DNA from: Trochalopteron elliotii
Taxonomy: Eukaryota; Chordata; Aves; Passeriformes; Leiothrichidae
Direction of reading: 5' to 3'
Assembly: GCA_024734555.1 (NCBI GenBank)
Contig: JANPWX010020040.1
Span: 858,161-922,160 of the forward strand
Length of the DNA stretch: 64,000 nt
The translations under genes were made by a program, and so were the position numbers. Below, piece by piece: positions 51,925-62,030 of this stretch (positions are counted from its first letter, which is position 1; each line of letters begins with the position of its first letter). The notes beneath the pieces are model-generated. The model did not search any database, was not told the DNA's origin, and was given only the letters and a program-made list of their open reading frames with translations.

Positions 51925-54900
51925 CTTGCTGTTTATTCTGATAACAGACCTTCCAACCAGTCCAGTGGCTGGAAGTTTAAACTTATATTTAAATTTAACC
52001 CCATTATTGCACACAAAAAAAGCTGGCTTCCAACCATGTGTGAAGCTAGTGCTGGTATATCCTAAATTTCAATGTCAAAATATGCACGTAAATACGTGTA
52101 CAAACTTCTCATCTTATGCCCTTTATTGGTGTAGATAAATTCACAAAGGTCATGATATCTTTCCACTCATTCTATTATTTCCTGTCACAATGTAATAGAT
52201 GGTAGTGATAGAAGGTTTCCATGAGGAGCCACTGTAGATGGAGCTGGAACATTTTGTTCAGACTCTTAAATTAATTCAGAGCTGTAGAATTATGGCAAGT
52301 TTCAGGCGCCTGTTACTCTGTTATGTACTCTGGAAGTGCCTATGTGTTTTTTGCCATTTCTCCCCATGCATGACCTCTTTGACTTTACAGTTTTACCCCT
52401 CCAGGGTCTTGCATCTAGTTTTCTTAAGTGTTTGTTCAGACCTTCCTCAGAAAGGCCTCAGTAGCCTTACCTACCCAGTTCTTTTTTTGATAAACTATTC
52501 ATTTTTTTATCCGAACAAATATCCTCACCAAGACTTTGCTAGTTCTTCCAGAAAATGTAGTTGTTTTACCTTCTCCTGCTTGCACTGTGACTTAGAATTT
52601 TCCCTTCACCTCTGAATTTGCTTTCAATTTTCCCTCTCCTACCTCCCTTTCCCAGTCCCTCTTTTGACCTTCTCTGGGTATTTTTCTCATCTGCTGCCTC
52701 CTAGAGATCTGGCATTTCTGCTTTCTGAATTCTAATCTACCATTTCCTCTTCAGGTAAAGGTCTGGAGAGATGAACAGCCCTCAATAACACCTATCTTTT
52801 ACCATCAACTGCAGATGTAATTGGGACTCCTAAATTAAATGGATACATGCAGAAAACACAAAGGATAAAAAATGGTCTGTTCTAATTTCAGGCCCAGCAC
52901 AACCCACCAGTTGGAAATACAGGAAAAGACCTCTTCACCCTCCTGTTTCAGTCAAAGGAACAAACTGAGTCTGAATCTTTGTATTATGCTCTCACTTGTA
53001 CTGTAACTATTGCTTTTAGATCACGAGGAGATACATGCAACACACGGTTTTCCTGAGGTGCTGGAAGGCTGGCTGAGAGAAAGCCAGCTTCCAGGTGGAA
53101 AAGTCATTCTGAAATGACCAAGACCCTAGACTTTCCTAGAGAATACACACTTGAGTATGCACACAGCAGCTAGAAAATCTCTTCTATTTGTTCCATAAGC
53201 CTATTAATGTGGGCTTGACCCCATAGCTAAAACTATGAGTATTCTTTCCTACTGCTGTTGAAGCCATGGATAATTCAAATATCCCTGCTTATTTCCTTTA
53301 CTGTCTCTACCTGCATGTCTGGCCTTCAGAAGACAGCTTACTGTACAAGTGATTTACTATTCTGGACAGAAACAGACAAAAAAGAAATAATCAATAGGAG
53401 TTTAAAGAGATATAAGAACAGATCTACATTTTATTACATTCATAAATTCTAGGACAGATTTATAAATTTGACCATTAAGGAAACTGAGCATATTTGCAAC
53501 ACCAGTTACAAATAATGCAGGTAGAGATATCATCTCTCAGACAGCAAAGAACCGATATATTTGTGGATATGTAGACAAACAGATAGGAAGAGAGTGAAAT
53601 AGGCAGAGAGACTGACAGAGACAGGAAAAAAAATCTTTCAGGTCTCTATGAAATTCTAGCAGAAAACTGATGAGGAGTATTTTTGCATGTTTGACTGTAG
53701 AGTACCCTCCTTCTCTGTCTGCAGTATTTCAATATGTGTGCACATGTGGATGCACTCCTGCATGGGCTCACAGTCCCACCAGAAAACACAGACACACACA
53801 GGCACGCACACACACATATGCTGTCAGCACTTGGTCATCTGCCATGCATCTGAGTTAGAATGAGGTATGTGAAATCAGCAACATTATTGCTGGACCCTGA
53901 CTGTCATTCCCTCTGGGCACCTAGAGAATAAAACAGGAGCACGAATGGGTTTTATAAAACAAGTATTCGCTCATGCAAATAAATACAGCATTGAGACTAT
54001 GACTACAACATGTGTCATTCAAAGCAAAGCTGAGCATAGCTTCAGAAGTAAAACATGCCACGGAATGTCAGGATGTTCTGAATCTGAGCTCTGACTTTGG
54101 CATTTTTTCCCCTGAAGCTGTAAAGGTCCATGTGAAAAGGAACCAGTGATTTGGGATACTAACGTCACACACCTAATCTCCACACTTCTTTCTCTCTAAA
54201 GTTCAGCAAGCAGCTGGGTGCCTAAATATGAGTTATCTGCTTAAAGTCTTTTTTCAGAGTTAGGCCTGATTTTCAAGAATACACACTGACTGTGAGTCCA
54301 AGAGGACAACACTCTCCAAAAGCTAGCTTATAATCCATCCTTAACCTTGTTAAATTGAGTTAAAGTCCCCAAATCCCAAACTGGATGATAAAAAAAAAAA
54401 AAGGTATTTTTATTGTGTTGGGTTTTTTTTATTTTTGTTTTTTTGTTTGTTTTTTTTTTTCTTGCACACAAGCCCTAATTAAAAGAAAATTATTCTGGTT
54501 GCAAAGACAAGCACTTAAATATTAAGAGCTCCCAGAATTGAGGTTACTTGCACAACCTGGATTTTCCTTTGTTGTACAGATGCATTCTAATTCAAACTTT
54601 AATTACATGATCATTCACAGAGTAGATGACGTGTAGTGCTGTTTGTTGACTGTGGAGGACTGAGGGACTCTGCCTCACATTTCAAGTACACAGAGGAGTG
54701 GGCTTTTAGGGGCAAATATTCTTTCAGGCAAGACCTCCTGTTCTTTCAACTCATCCCCGTCACAGATCCACCCCTTTCACTCTGCTTTCCCTTTCCCTGT
54801 TCCAGTCCTGTATCCAATTTCACTTTTTGGCTCTTTCTCAATTTGTCTCTTTTATCTTGCCTCAGTCTTTAAGTGCCTTGCCCCTGAGTTTACCAGCCTC

Positions 54901-55949
54901 AGAGATCTCAGATCCTCTGTGCTTTACCAGAATTTATTTTCTGATGTTTTTTTCATTGTGTTTTGTGTATTAACCCCTCACTTTTCCCTGGTTTTGTACT
55001 ACAGATGGTTGCCCATTAGATTTATCTCCCCTCCCATTTCTCTCCATTTTCCCAGATTCTTCGTACTGAGAAGCAGACTGCTGTGTCTCAACACAACCTT
55101 TTCTCCAAAGCTCTCTGTGGCTAACTGGGTCAATACAAATAAATAACCAGAGAATTCTTCAACCCTGGGTCCAAATGGCATGGCACCAACTATCCATATG
55201 GCTAAATGCTCTTTTCCATAAAAAAACCCTCCACATTATCCTGTCTGTAATGCCTATTGAAAACACGCACTGGTCTGTGATGACCTCCAAGCTGCACCCA
55301 GAAGGTACCTGAGAGTCTGGTAAGGACCAGACCTGTCAAAGACTGTGCTAAAATTAAGGAAATTAATACTTTTCTTAAACTTACATTCTGAAGTTGGTCA
55401 TTCATGTCCTGATACGCATACTATCTTTGAATCTGAGTCTCAGTCTGTTCCCCATTTGACTCCATTTTGAATCCAACCCAATGATACTCCAACCTCCTTG
55501 TCTTTCCAGATTACCTGAATTTCCCCCAGCTGTTTCTTTTTAGCTTCTGCACTATTCTCACTCTTGGATCTCCCTGTCAGCCCCTGAGAGCAAAGGGAAG
55601 ACACATTCCCTGCTTTTGTCTTAGGTATCCAGACTCCAATTTTCCTGCCCTGTCCTGGCCCTGAGCTGCAATGACAGGAATAACTCTCTCTACTGTAGCA
55701 AGCCCGGTGAGAGCCAAGTCACTGGGGAATCTAGTTTTGGAAATCTGCCTCTAGTGAGCGTCTGAGAACTGCCATTTTCCCCAGGCTTTTAATTGGCCGC
55801 TTTGGGGCAGATTTTTCCAGAGATAGCAAAAAAACTTGAGAAAGAGCTTCACCTCCTGACAGCTCTTAGTATCATGCTGTAAACCATGGGGACAGGGGAG
55901 CTTTACAAAGCATCTCATTTGACTCAGTTCAATCCAGCCCAGTTCTCCT
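51925..55949. other. Intergenic sequence, no gene seen
   Basis: Pyrimidine-rich stretches (52.3-52.7 and 54.75-55.1 kb) produce Leu/Ser/Phe-rich frames without domains. An (AC)n-like run lies at about 53,786-53,817. An A-run followed by T-rich sequence at 54,390-54,462 could fold as a hairpin. No known element was recognised. Confidence 0.55.
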
Positions 55950-56360
55950 ACGGGTTGTTCTCAGCAACAGACAAATAGTTACAGATAAAATTTTTGAGAA
56001 ATAATTAAAGAATCTGAGCTGCGTGCTGGTGCCAAACTTGGAGTTTCAGCCAAAACACATGCAGTTTATCAAAGCTGAACAGGATTTTATTAGACCAAGG
56101 CAACCTTTTTAATTGGTAGTGCTACCAGATCCTATTAAAGTGAAATCTCCCTTCCTCACAGGGGCGCTGTAAGCATTAATTTGTTAATGACTGTACAATG
56201 ATTTGATGATGAAAAGGACCATATTAACATGAAGCATTATTGTCCCTACAATACAATACAGGGATTGCCTGCTTTCATTATTCATTATGTATAGGGACAT
56301 ACCTATTATGAAAAGGGATGTGGAGATAATAAACTTGATATTCTTTTCAAAGGACTAATC
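55950..56360. promoter_or_regulatory. Candidate conserved non-coding block
   Basis: The AT-rich, repeat-free sequence is unusually full of homeodomain-type words (AATTAAAG, TTTTAATTGG, TAATTTGTTAATGA, CATTATTCATTATG) and TTATCAAAGC (TCF-like). It has no open frame of note. The texture resembles developmental enhancers near neuronal genes. Confidence 0.3.
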
Positions 56361-56755
56361 CAGCATGTTTTTGGTGTGTGCAGCACAGGCAGTAGGAATA
56401 TTCTGGAGAGCTCTGTTTAGATGGCAGAATCCATTGTGTGGAATGTAATAATGTGCGTGTATGTGCCTGCACAAATCCTGTGTCTAAACATACCTTCAAA
56501 CACATGCATGCACACTCTCTCTTTTCTGTCCTCTATTAACCATGGGGTTTTTTGCAGGCCTCCCTTTGCTACCTCAAACTCACCAGTGCTACTTTAATAA
56601 CAAAATGCATCTGTAAACAAACTCTATTTTTATTTTATAACAGCAATGCCTTTTGTTGCCTATATTGACTACAATCCTGTGCTAAGCTCCTTTGGATACA
56701 AATAATTTTTCATTTCTCTCCTCAATCAACCTTCTTGATTCTAACTAAGGCAGAG

Positions 56756-56847
56756 AATAAAATAAAATAAAATAAAATAAAATAAAATAAAATAAAATAA
56801 AATAAAATAAAATAAAATAAAATAAAATAAAATAAAATAAAATAAAA
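56756..56847 (+). repeat. (AAATA)n pentanucleotide repeat, about 18 copies
   Basis: About 92 bases of perfect AATAA/AAATA pentamers with no interruption, followed by a C run. The lack of interruptions predicts length instability. It lies about 5 kb upstream of the CELF4 start codon. Confidence 0.95.
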
Positions 56848-57739
56848 CCCCCCACAATCTACAAACCTACACTGATTTAGGCATTAATTCAGGGAGCAAT
56901 CTTGCAAATGTTCACATGGATAATCCCTCCTCAGATGAATAATCCCTCTGACCACAGCAGAGTGATTAACAACAATGCAGATTAAGGTTTTCAGAATCGC
57001 GCCCATCCCCTGATGCTTGGGTTCTCACCCAAAGTTTAGTGGATGATGGTCCCTCTTCTTTTGTTGCATGTTATTAGAGGCCCACATGCAGCTCTCAATA
57101 ATTTCATTTGATTACATAGGTAATATGCCCTGATCCTGTCAGCACTCCCTGCAAAGCCTAACAAGCTGAAGTAAACAATTCCAGTTGAGTTAGAAGACTT
57201 GGCAGGATTGGGCCCTTTAATAGCAGCTGTGAGCTGTTTCTGATTTGTGATCAGAATGTCTTTTACATTAACAGTCTCATGTTTCATTTAGAAAAAATCT
57301 TAATAAAAAAATCTAGCAGAAAATCTATGAGTATATGAGCTGGTATAGCTAACTAGATCTAAAGAAGGAGAAATTGCTATTTAAAAGTAAAAGTCGCATG
57401 AATTTTTATTTCTTTGGAGCAAAACTTGCCTGCTATTTAGCTTATCTATTTAAAAATAAATTTCACATATATTGCTTATTTATTTGGGACAAAACCTGCC
57501 TGGAATTCTTTTTACATCATACAACTGATGGTTTTGTGTGCTATGGGTCCAGGGGTTTGAAGTTCAGCAGAAGAATCCCCCCTCCAGCAACCTTTCAGCC
57601 TATTCCTGCCTTTCTTCTTTTCTTGCTCGTTTCCTGGAGAATGAAGACAGTCAGGACTGATGTATCGCTGTGTCCCCCTTGCCTGCACCACACGGTGTTC
57701 ATTAAAAACTTGCTGCTAGCAAGGGCCTGATCCAGCCCT

Positions 57740-57910
57740 CTTGGAAGTCATTGGAAAGCTGTCTATTGACGTCATGGGGACGAGGAGCATACTAATGCAT
57801 GCAAGTACTTTTACTAATGCAGCCAGTCCTGTTAACAACACCGAAGTTGTTCACAGGATTAACAGCAATCAATCAAGCCCTTTGAAAGACACATTAAAAG
57901 CCAAAGCCTG
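57740..57910. promoter_or_regulatory. Candidate enhancer-like non-coding block
   Basis: The block is repeat-free with several recognisable transcription-factor words: ATCAATCA (PBX/HOX-like), CCCTTTGAA (TCF/LEF-like) and GTTAACA. An open frame crosses it (57,741-58,013) but looks non-coding. No alignment was possible. Confidence 0.25.
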
Positions 57911-58379
57911 GTCTGTGAGCCCTTTCTCACAGGATGTGTGTATGTACCTGTGGTGGGTCCTGCTCCATCCTTCTGCTCCCGGCCTGGTGAGGTGCCTTTT
58001 CGAACCTTGTTGATTTGGGGTAACATTTCTTCTGAGGAGGTAAAAATTGATGGCCATCTACCCCCAAAATAAATGGTGCTTGTGTTCAAAAAAAAAAAAA
58101 AAAGAAAAAACAAAAAAAACCATACTAACCAGAGAGAAGCAGGAGAAAATGGGGCTCAAATGGCTGTGGGAGAGGGCTGTTTTTTCCCTGTGAGAATGAA
58201 AAAAAAAAAAGTGAAGTACTTTATTTTGGTCCCAAGCAGATGAATAATTTTTACTCTCCTGGAGAAACTGAAGCCTGATACAAAAGATCTTATCCTTACA
58301 AAATTCCTGTGGACTTCTCAACTTCTGGATTGCTGAACTGGACCCACCGTGATTACACTGGGAACATTTCTCATTGGGG

Positions 58380-58890
58380 AACTGTTTAGCAAAAGCTGGT
58401 TTATAGATAACAATTTCACTCCTCCTTTGCCTGTATCAGTTTAAAATCCGTTACAGCCCCTTGTACATGTGTAAAGGTGCTTATGGGGCATAGCTTATTT
58501 CCACCCACAGAAGCAGCTCTGTTCATCTTGAAGCCCTTGTAGCAATATTTGTGGCCGTATTATTTCATCCTGCCACCCCTCACAGCTGTGCCTGTGCACC
58601 AGGGGGCTGTACTTGAACAGCATCCATTTCTAAATGACTATACTTACGGCTCTGTGAAAACGGGGCGTGGACCAGCTCAAAGTTTTAAAAAATAGAGATT
58701 GTTATAAAAGGGACACCCGCACTGAGCAGCAAAATGACTCTTTTCACCGCCCTGTTCTTTTTAATTGGCTTTCATTGGGGATAAGCCATGATTGCAGGCA
58801 GAGTGGCCTGCTCGTGGACAAGGTGTTAACAGAGCTATCCCTGGGATGGATCAGTGCCGGATGCTGTTTCACTTTTCACTGTAGTGGATA
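58380..58890. promoter_or_regulatory. Candidate conserved non-coding block upstream of CELF4
   Basis: The block is repeat-free with balanced composition, and has homeodomain- and CCAAT-like motifs (TTTTAATTGG, CATTGGGGATAAGCC) and a CTCF-like core. It lies 3.2-3.7 kb upstream of the CELF4 start codon. No coding signal is visible. The call rests on sequence texture and position, not on alignment. Confidence 0.3.
58593..58611 (+). promoter_or_regulatory. CTCF-like motif
   Basis: The sequence tgtgcaccagggggctgta contains CACCAGGGGGC, the strongest part of the vertebrate CTCF core. It lies about 3.4 kb upstream of the CELF4 start codon, with the core on the plus strand. Confidence 0.45.
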
Positions 58891-59659
58891 TTTCTTCTTT
58901 TAAAAAAAGGTTTAGGTCTTCTTTCTAGTGAGTCCTCCTAGTTCTATCACGGGTGTGGTTTTAGGGATCAGAAAGGGCGGATATTGGGATTTTTAAGGGG
59001 CAGGGGGGAGGGCTGAAGGATTTGGTTTCATGTGGGTTTTGTTGTTGTCAGTCTTTTATCACAGTCCAAGGCACAAGGCAGGATTTGAAAACAGGTGAGT
59101 CACGGGACTGGGAATTTGGGAGCGGGGCTGTCTGAGGGTTTTACCCTCCCCGCAGCTCCTGGGCTGTCACATCTCCGTGTCTGTAGTCTTTAAAGGTTGC
59201 AGAAGTGTGCTCAGGAAGGGAAGACAGGCAGGCCAGCCCCCTCACCCCCCCGGCTTGGACTCCAGTACACGGCACGCCTAGTCAGACGGCAGACAATGCG
59301 CGGTGGCTGCCACCAGCCCGGCACCAGGCGGCTGACAGCCTCTGCTGCCCGTCAGCGCCCGAAGATATTTAAAGAGCCGTAAAAGGCAGAGCGGGCTGCC
59401 AGGGGCTCCGCACGGGTATCGTCCCCAGCTGCGGGCACCCGGAGGGTGGGATGGGGAGGCTCCTCGGGCCGGTCCCGTCCCGCCTCCCGCCCGCAGCGCT
59501 CCCCTGGCGGGGATCGGCGGTGGCCCCAGGGAGGGGCGCAGTCCTGCCGCCCCCCGATCCACCCCCGCTCCTCTGCTGGCAGGACAGGGGAGCACTCTCA
59601 GATGCAGCAGTAGTTGAAATAGCAGAGCCATCTGCAATGGGGTGATTTTATTCTTCTTC

Positions 59660-59738
59660 AAGGTTTTTGTTGGTTTTGGGTTTTTTGTTGGGTTTTTTGT
59701 TGTTGTTGTTGTTGTTTGTTTTTGTTTTTTGTTTTTTA
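59660..59738 (+). repeat. (GTT)n/T-rich tract
   Basis: GGTTTT and GTT units within the CpG-rich zone, immediately before the G-quadruplex motif. Confidence 0.85.
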
Positions 59739-59740
59739 AC

Positions 59741-59769
59741 GGGAGGCGGAGGGGACGGGGGACGGGGGG
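59741..59769 (+). other. Predicted G-quadruplex motif
   Basis: Four guanine runs of 3, 4, 5 and 6 bases separated by loops of 7, 2 and 2 bases satisfy the usual G4 pattern. It sits inside the CpG-rich zone directly after a T-rich tract, about 2.3 kb upstream of the CELF4 start codon. Folding is inferred, not shown. Confidence 0.5.
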
Positions 59770-60050
59770 TGCTGGCAGGACACTGCCTTCCTTCTCTGTT
59801 ATTAAAACAAAAGCCAAATAAAGTGGAAAGGCGGTAAAGCTTACTCCTTTCTTTTGTTTGTTTGCTTGTTTGGTTGTTTTTAAAACAGAAATAAAATAAA
59901 TTTTAAAAATAATTTAAAAGATCAACAAACCCGGGCAGTAAAGCAGACAGGAAGGTTGAAATTTTAAACTAATAACCTTCTTCCTCCGCGGCTGCCCCTT
60001 CCGTGGGCTGTCACACGTGTTACCTGCGCTCCCGGGGGACGGGCAGCCGA

Positions 60051-60438
60051 NNNNNNNNNNNNNNNNNNNNNNNNNNNNNNNNNNNNNNNNNNNNNNNNNN
60101 NNNNNNNNNNNNNNNNNNNNNNNNNNNNNNNNNNNNNNNNNNNNNNNNNNNNNNNNNNNNNNNNNNNNNNNNNNNNNNNNNNNNNNNNNNNNNNNNNNNN
60201 NNNNNNNNNNNNNNNNNNNNNNNNNNNNNNNNNNNNNNNNNNNNNNNNNNNNNNNNNNNNNNNNNNNNNNNNNNNNNNNNNNNNNNNNNNNNNNNNNNNN
60301 NNNNNNNNNNNNNNNNNNNNNNNNNNNNNNNNNNNNNNNNNNNNNNNNNNNNNNNNNNNNNNNNNNNNNNNNNNNNNNNNNNNNNNNNNNNNNNNNNNNN
60401 NNNNNNNNNNNNNNNNNNNNNNNNNNNNNNNNNNNNNN
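60051..60438. other. Assembly gap (388 N)
   Basis: A run of 388 undetermined bases. The flanks are GC-rich (gggcagccga on the left, ccgagcggctgcagcccgcc on the right), consistent with sequencing dropout in the core of a CpG island. Frames that appear to cross it are artefacts. Confidence 0.99.
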
Positions 60439-61548
60439 CCGAGCGGCTGCAGCCCGCCCGGGAGGGGAGACGGGGTTCAGGCCAGGTAATTCGCAGGCTG
60501 CTCCGAGCTCGCCTGCTGGTGTTCCTCCGAGCTTCATCCGCGCACGGCTCGCACGGGAAGCGGGAGAACAGGAGAAAAGGGAAAGGGGAGAAAAAAACAG
60601 CGAGGGGAAAATTGCTCTGAGCGCACGCAGAGCCTTGTTTTGTTACTGTCCGGATTACTGTTATTATTATTTGGGGGACAAGGGGGAGTTGTGTCCTTAA
60701 TCCGAGGCTCCCTGCCCTCCCCACCCCTAGATGCTATGAAAGAAGAGCTGATTTCGTCTCCACTATACAGTACACTTTGTCTAGAGAGCATTGTTCGGAC
60801 AAGCAACTCCCGATCACTGATGACTACAAAATACGATTTATGTTTCCATCAGAGACAGACAAAATATCCTGATGGCTTGAAAGTCGGGCAAGAAAACCTT
60901 ACCTAATCAATCTCTTTCCAATATATACATGCACATACACACACAGCCCATATAGGAGATTACGCCCGCACTGACTGTACGTAAAGTAAATATCGGCAGC
61001 ACGAAAATTAACAACAGCCATTTCGATATTTTTGGTCTCTCTTCAAAATGCTACAATAATATAGTTTGTGCAATTCCTAGTTTGATGTCATCACCAGTAA
61101 CATAATTTATATTAAAAAAAAAAGAGCTTAAAAGAGCATGCATTTTTTTTAGATGCAACATGAACAGATATAGTAAAGAGAGCTTGTAACATCACAATCA
61201 CAACAACAACAGCAAAAGCAACCTCTGAGCCGGGGGATTCATCCGTATCTGAACTGCTTTTTATTATCATATGCGAAATTATAAAAAGAGTAAATAATAA
61301 GTAAGAGGCATCATCATAACAGAAAGAAGTCAGAACACCTTGGGTTTGGGGTTTTTTTCCCCTCTCAAATAAAAAGGCAGATTTCCCGATGATCACTGAA
61401 ATTATAACGACAGCGATTGATGGGAGGGCTTGCAAAGGAAAACGAGAAAAAAAAATCATCATCATTGGTCCTAAAAACGCAACCGTTCCCCTTTGCTCAC
61501 TTGGCACAATAGAAATTGACTGTCTCTCAAAGAGCCATGCGCCTAGTG

Positions 61549-61558
61549 CTATTTATAG
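61549..61558 (+). promoter_or_regulatory. MEF2-type site / TATA-like element (CTATTTATAG)
   Basis: CTATTTATAG fits the MEF2 consensus YTAWWWWTAR exactly and contains a TATA-like core. It lies 480 bases upstream of the CELF4 start codon. MEF2 factors drive activity-dependent neuronal transcription, which would suit a neuronal gene. As a TATA element it would predict initiation near 61,580. Both readings are inference. Confidence 0.4.
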
Positions 61559-61622
61559 CCAGGGGCTGTGTTGGAAGATACCATTAAGCCTCTGCCGGGC
61601 AGACAGACAGGGGGGTGGTTGA

Positions 61623-61676
61623 ATGGGAGGAGGGGGTTTAGCCAGAGTAGAGGCAAAAGCAATCCCCCACCCCTAG
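61623..61676 (+). other. Possible upstream ORF (17 codons) in CELF4 leader
   Basis: ATG GGA GGA ... CCC TAG encodes MGGGGLARVEAKAIPHP. The start context is weak at -3 (T) but has G at +4. It matters only if the transcript begins upstream of 61,623. It does not overlap the main start. Confidence 0.3.
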
Positions 61677-61786
61677 CCTCCCTTCCCCGTACACACACAC
61701 ATCCACACACTCACACCCCACCCCCTAGTCTGGCTGGGAATTTGAACCGATCCAGCCTGTTTAAACGGAAAGGACACAGATCTTCA

Positions 61787-61792
61787 ATGTAA
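61787..61792 (+). other. Minimal start-stop uORF (ATGTAA)
   Basis: An ATG is followed immediately by TAA, ahead of an A-run and 246 bases before the CELF4 start codon. Start-stop elements are known to hold ribosomes at the start codon. Here the context is weak (T at -3), so any effect is uncertain. Confidence 0.3.
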
Positions 61793-61814
61793 AAAAAAAA
61801 TCAGATCAGACCCA

Positions 61815-61822
61815 GAGAGAGA

Positions 61823-61875
<53 letters not shown>

Positions 61876-61897
61876 GGAGAGGGAGGAGTGTGTGTGT

Positions 61898-61935
<38 letters not shown>

Positions 61936-62030
61936 GGGAGAGGGAGCGAGAGAGCGAGAGAGAGGGAGAGAGAGAGGGAGAGAGAGGGAGGGAGAGAGAA
62001 AAGAAGAGGGGGAAAAAAAGGAAAGAAGAT
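61815..62030 (+). repeat. Compound (GA)n-(TG)n-GA-rich tract in CELF4 leader
   Basis: About 60 bases of near-perfect GA repeat (61,815-61,874) are followed by about 42 bases of TG repeat (61,888-61,930, one A interruption). About 100 bases of purine-rich GAGAGG sequence then run almost to the start codon. In the transcript this is a GU repeat, a sequence class bound by CELF proteins and TDP-43, flanked by polypurine. The DNA could adopt H-DNA or Z-DNA structures. Confidence 0.9.

Larger units (their letters stand above)
56848..59099. other. CELF4 upstream flank, no gene seen
   Basis: Contains the candidate regulatory blocks at 57.7 and 58.4 kb and A runs at about 58,089 and 58,200. The frame at 57,374-57,730 has no recognisable domain. 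Confidence 0.5.
59100..60700. promoter_or_regulatory. CpG-rich island upstream of CELF4, interrupted by assembly gap
   Basis: CpG dinucleotides are rare for the preceding 59 kb but frequent at about 59,260-59,580 and again on both sides of the N gap (about 59,980-60,050 and 60,439-60,660). A T-rich (GTT)n stretch at about 59,660-59,740 separates the two parts. An E-box CACGTG lies at 60,014-60,019. The position 1.4-3 kb upstream of the CELF4 start codon suggests the gene's CpG-island promoter. Open frames reported through here on both strands are GC-driven and resemble no known protein. Confidence 0.6.

Noticed and set aside
56155..56175. CTCF-like cacaggggcgctg
   Set aside because: It lacks a base in the core relative to the consensus. 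I kept only the two stronger sites.
59278..59817. 179-codon minus-strand frame in the CpG island
   Set aside because: The sequence is Pro/Arg/Gly-rich with a Lys/Thr repeat from the (GTT) tract, typical of GC-rich non-coding DNA.
60003..60724. Four frames of 205-234 codons crossing the N gap
   Set aside because: Most of each is undetermined sequence. The flanking residues match no protein and come from GC-rich promoter DNA.
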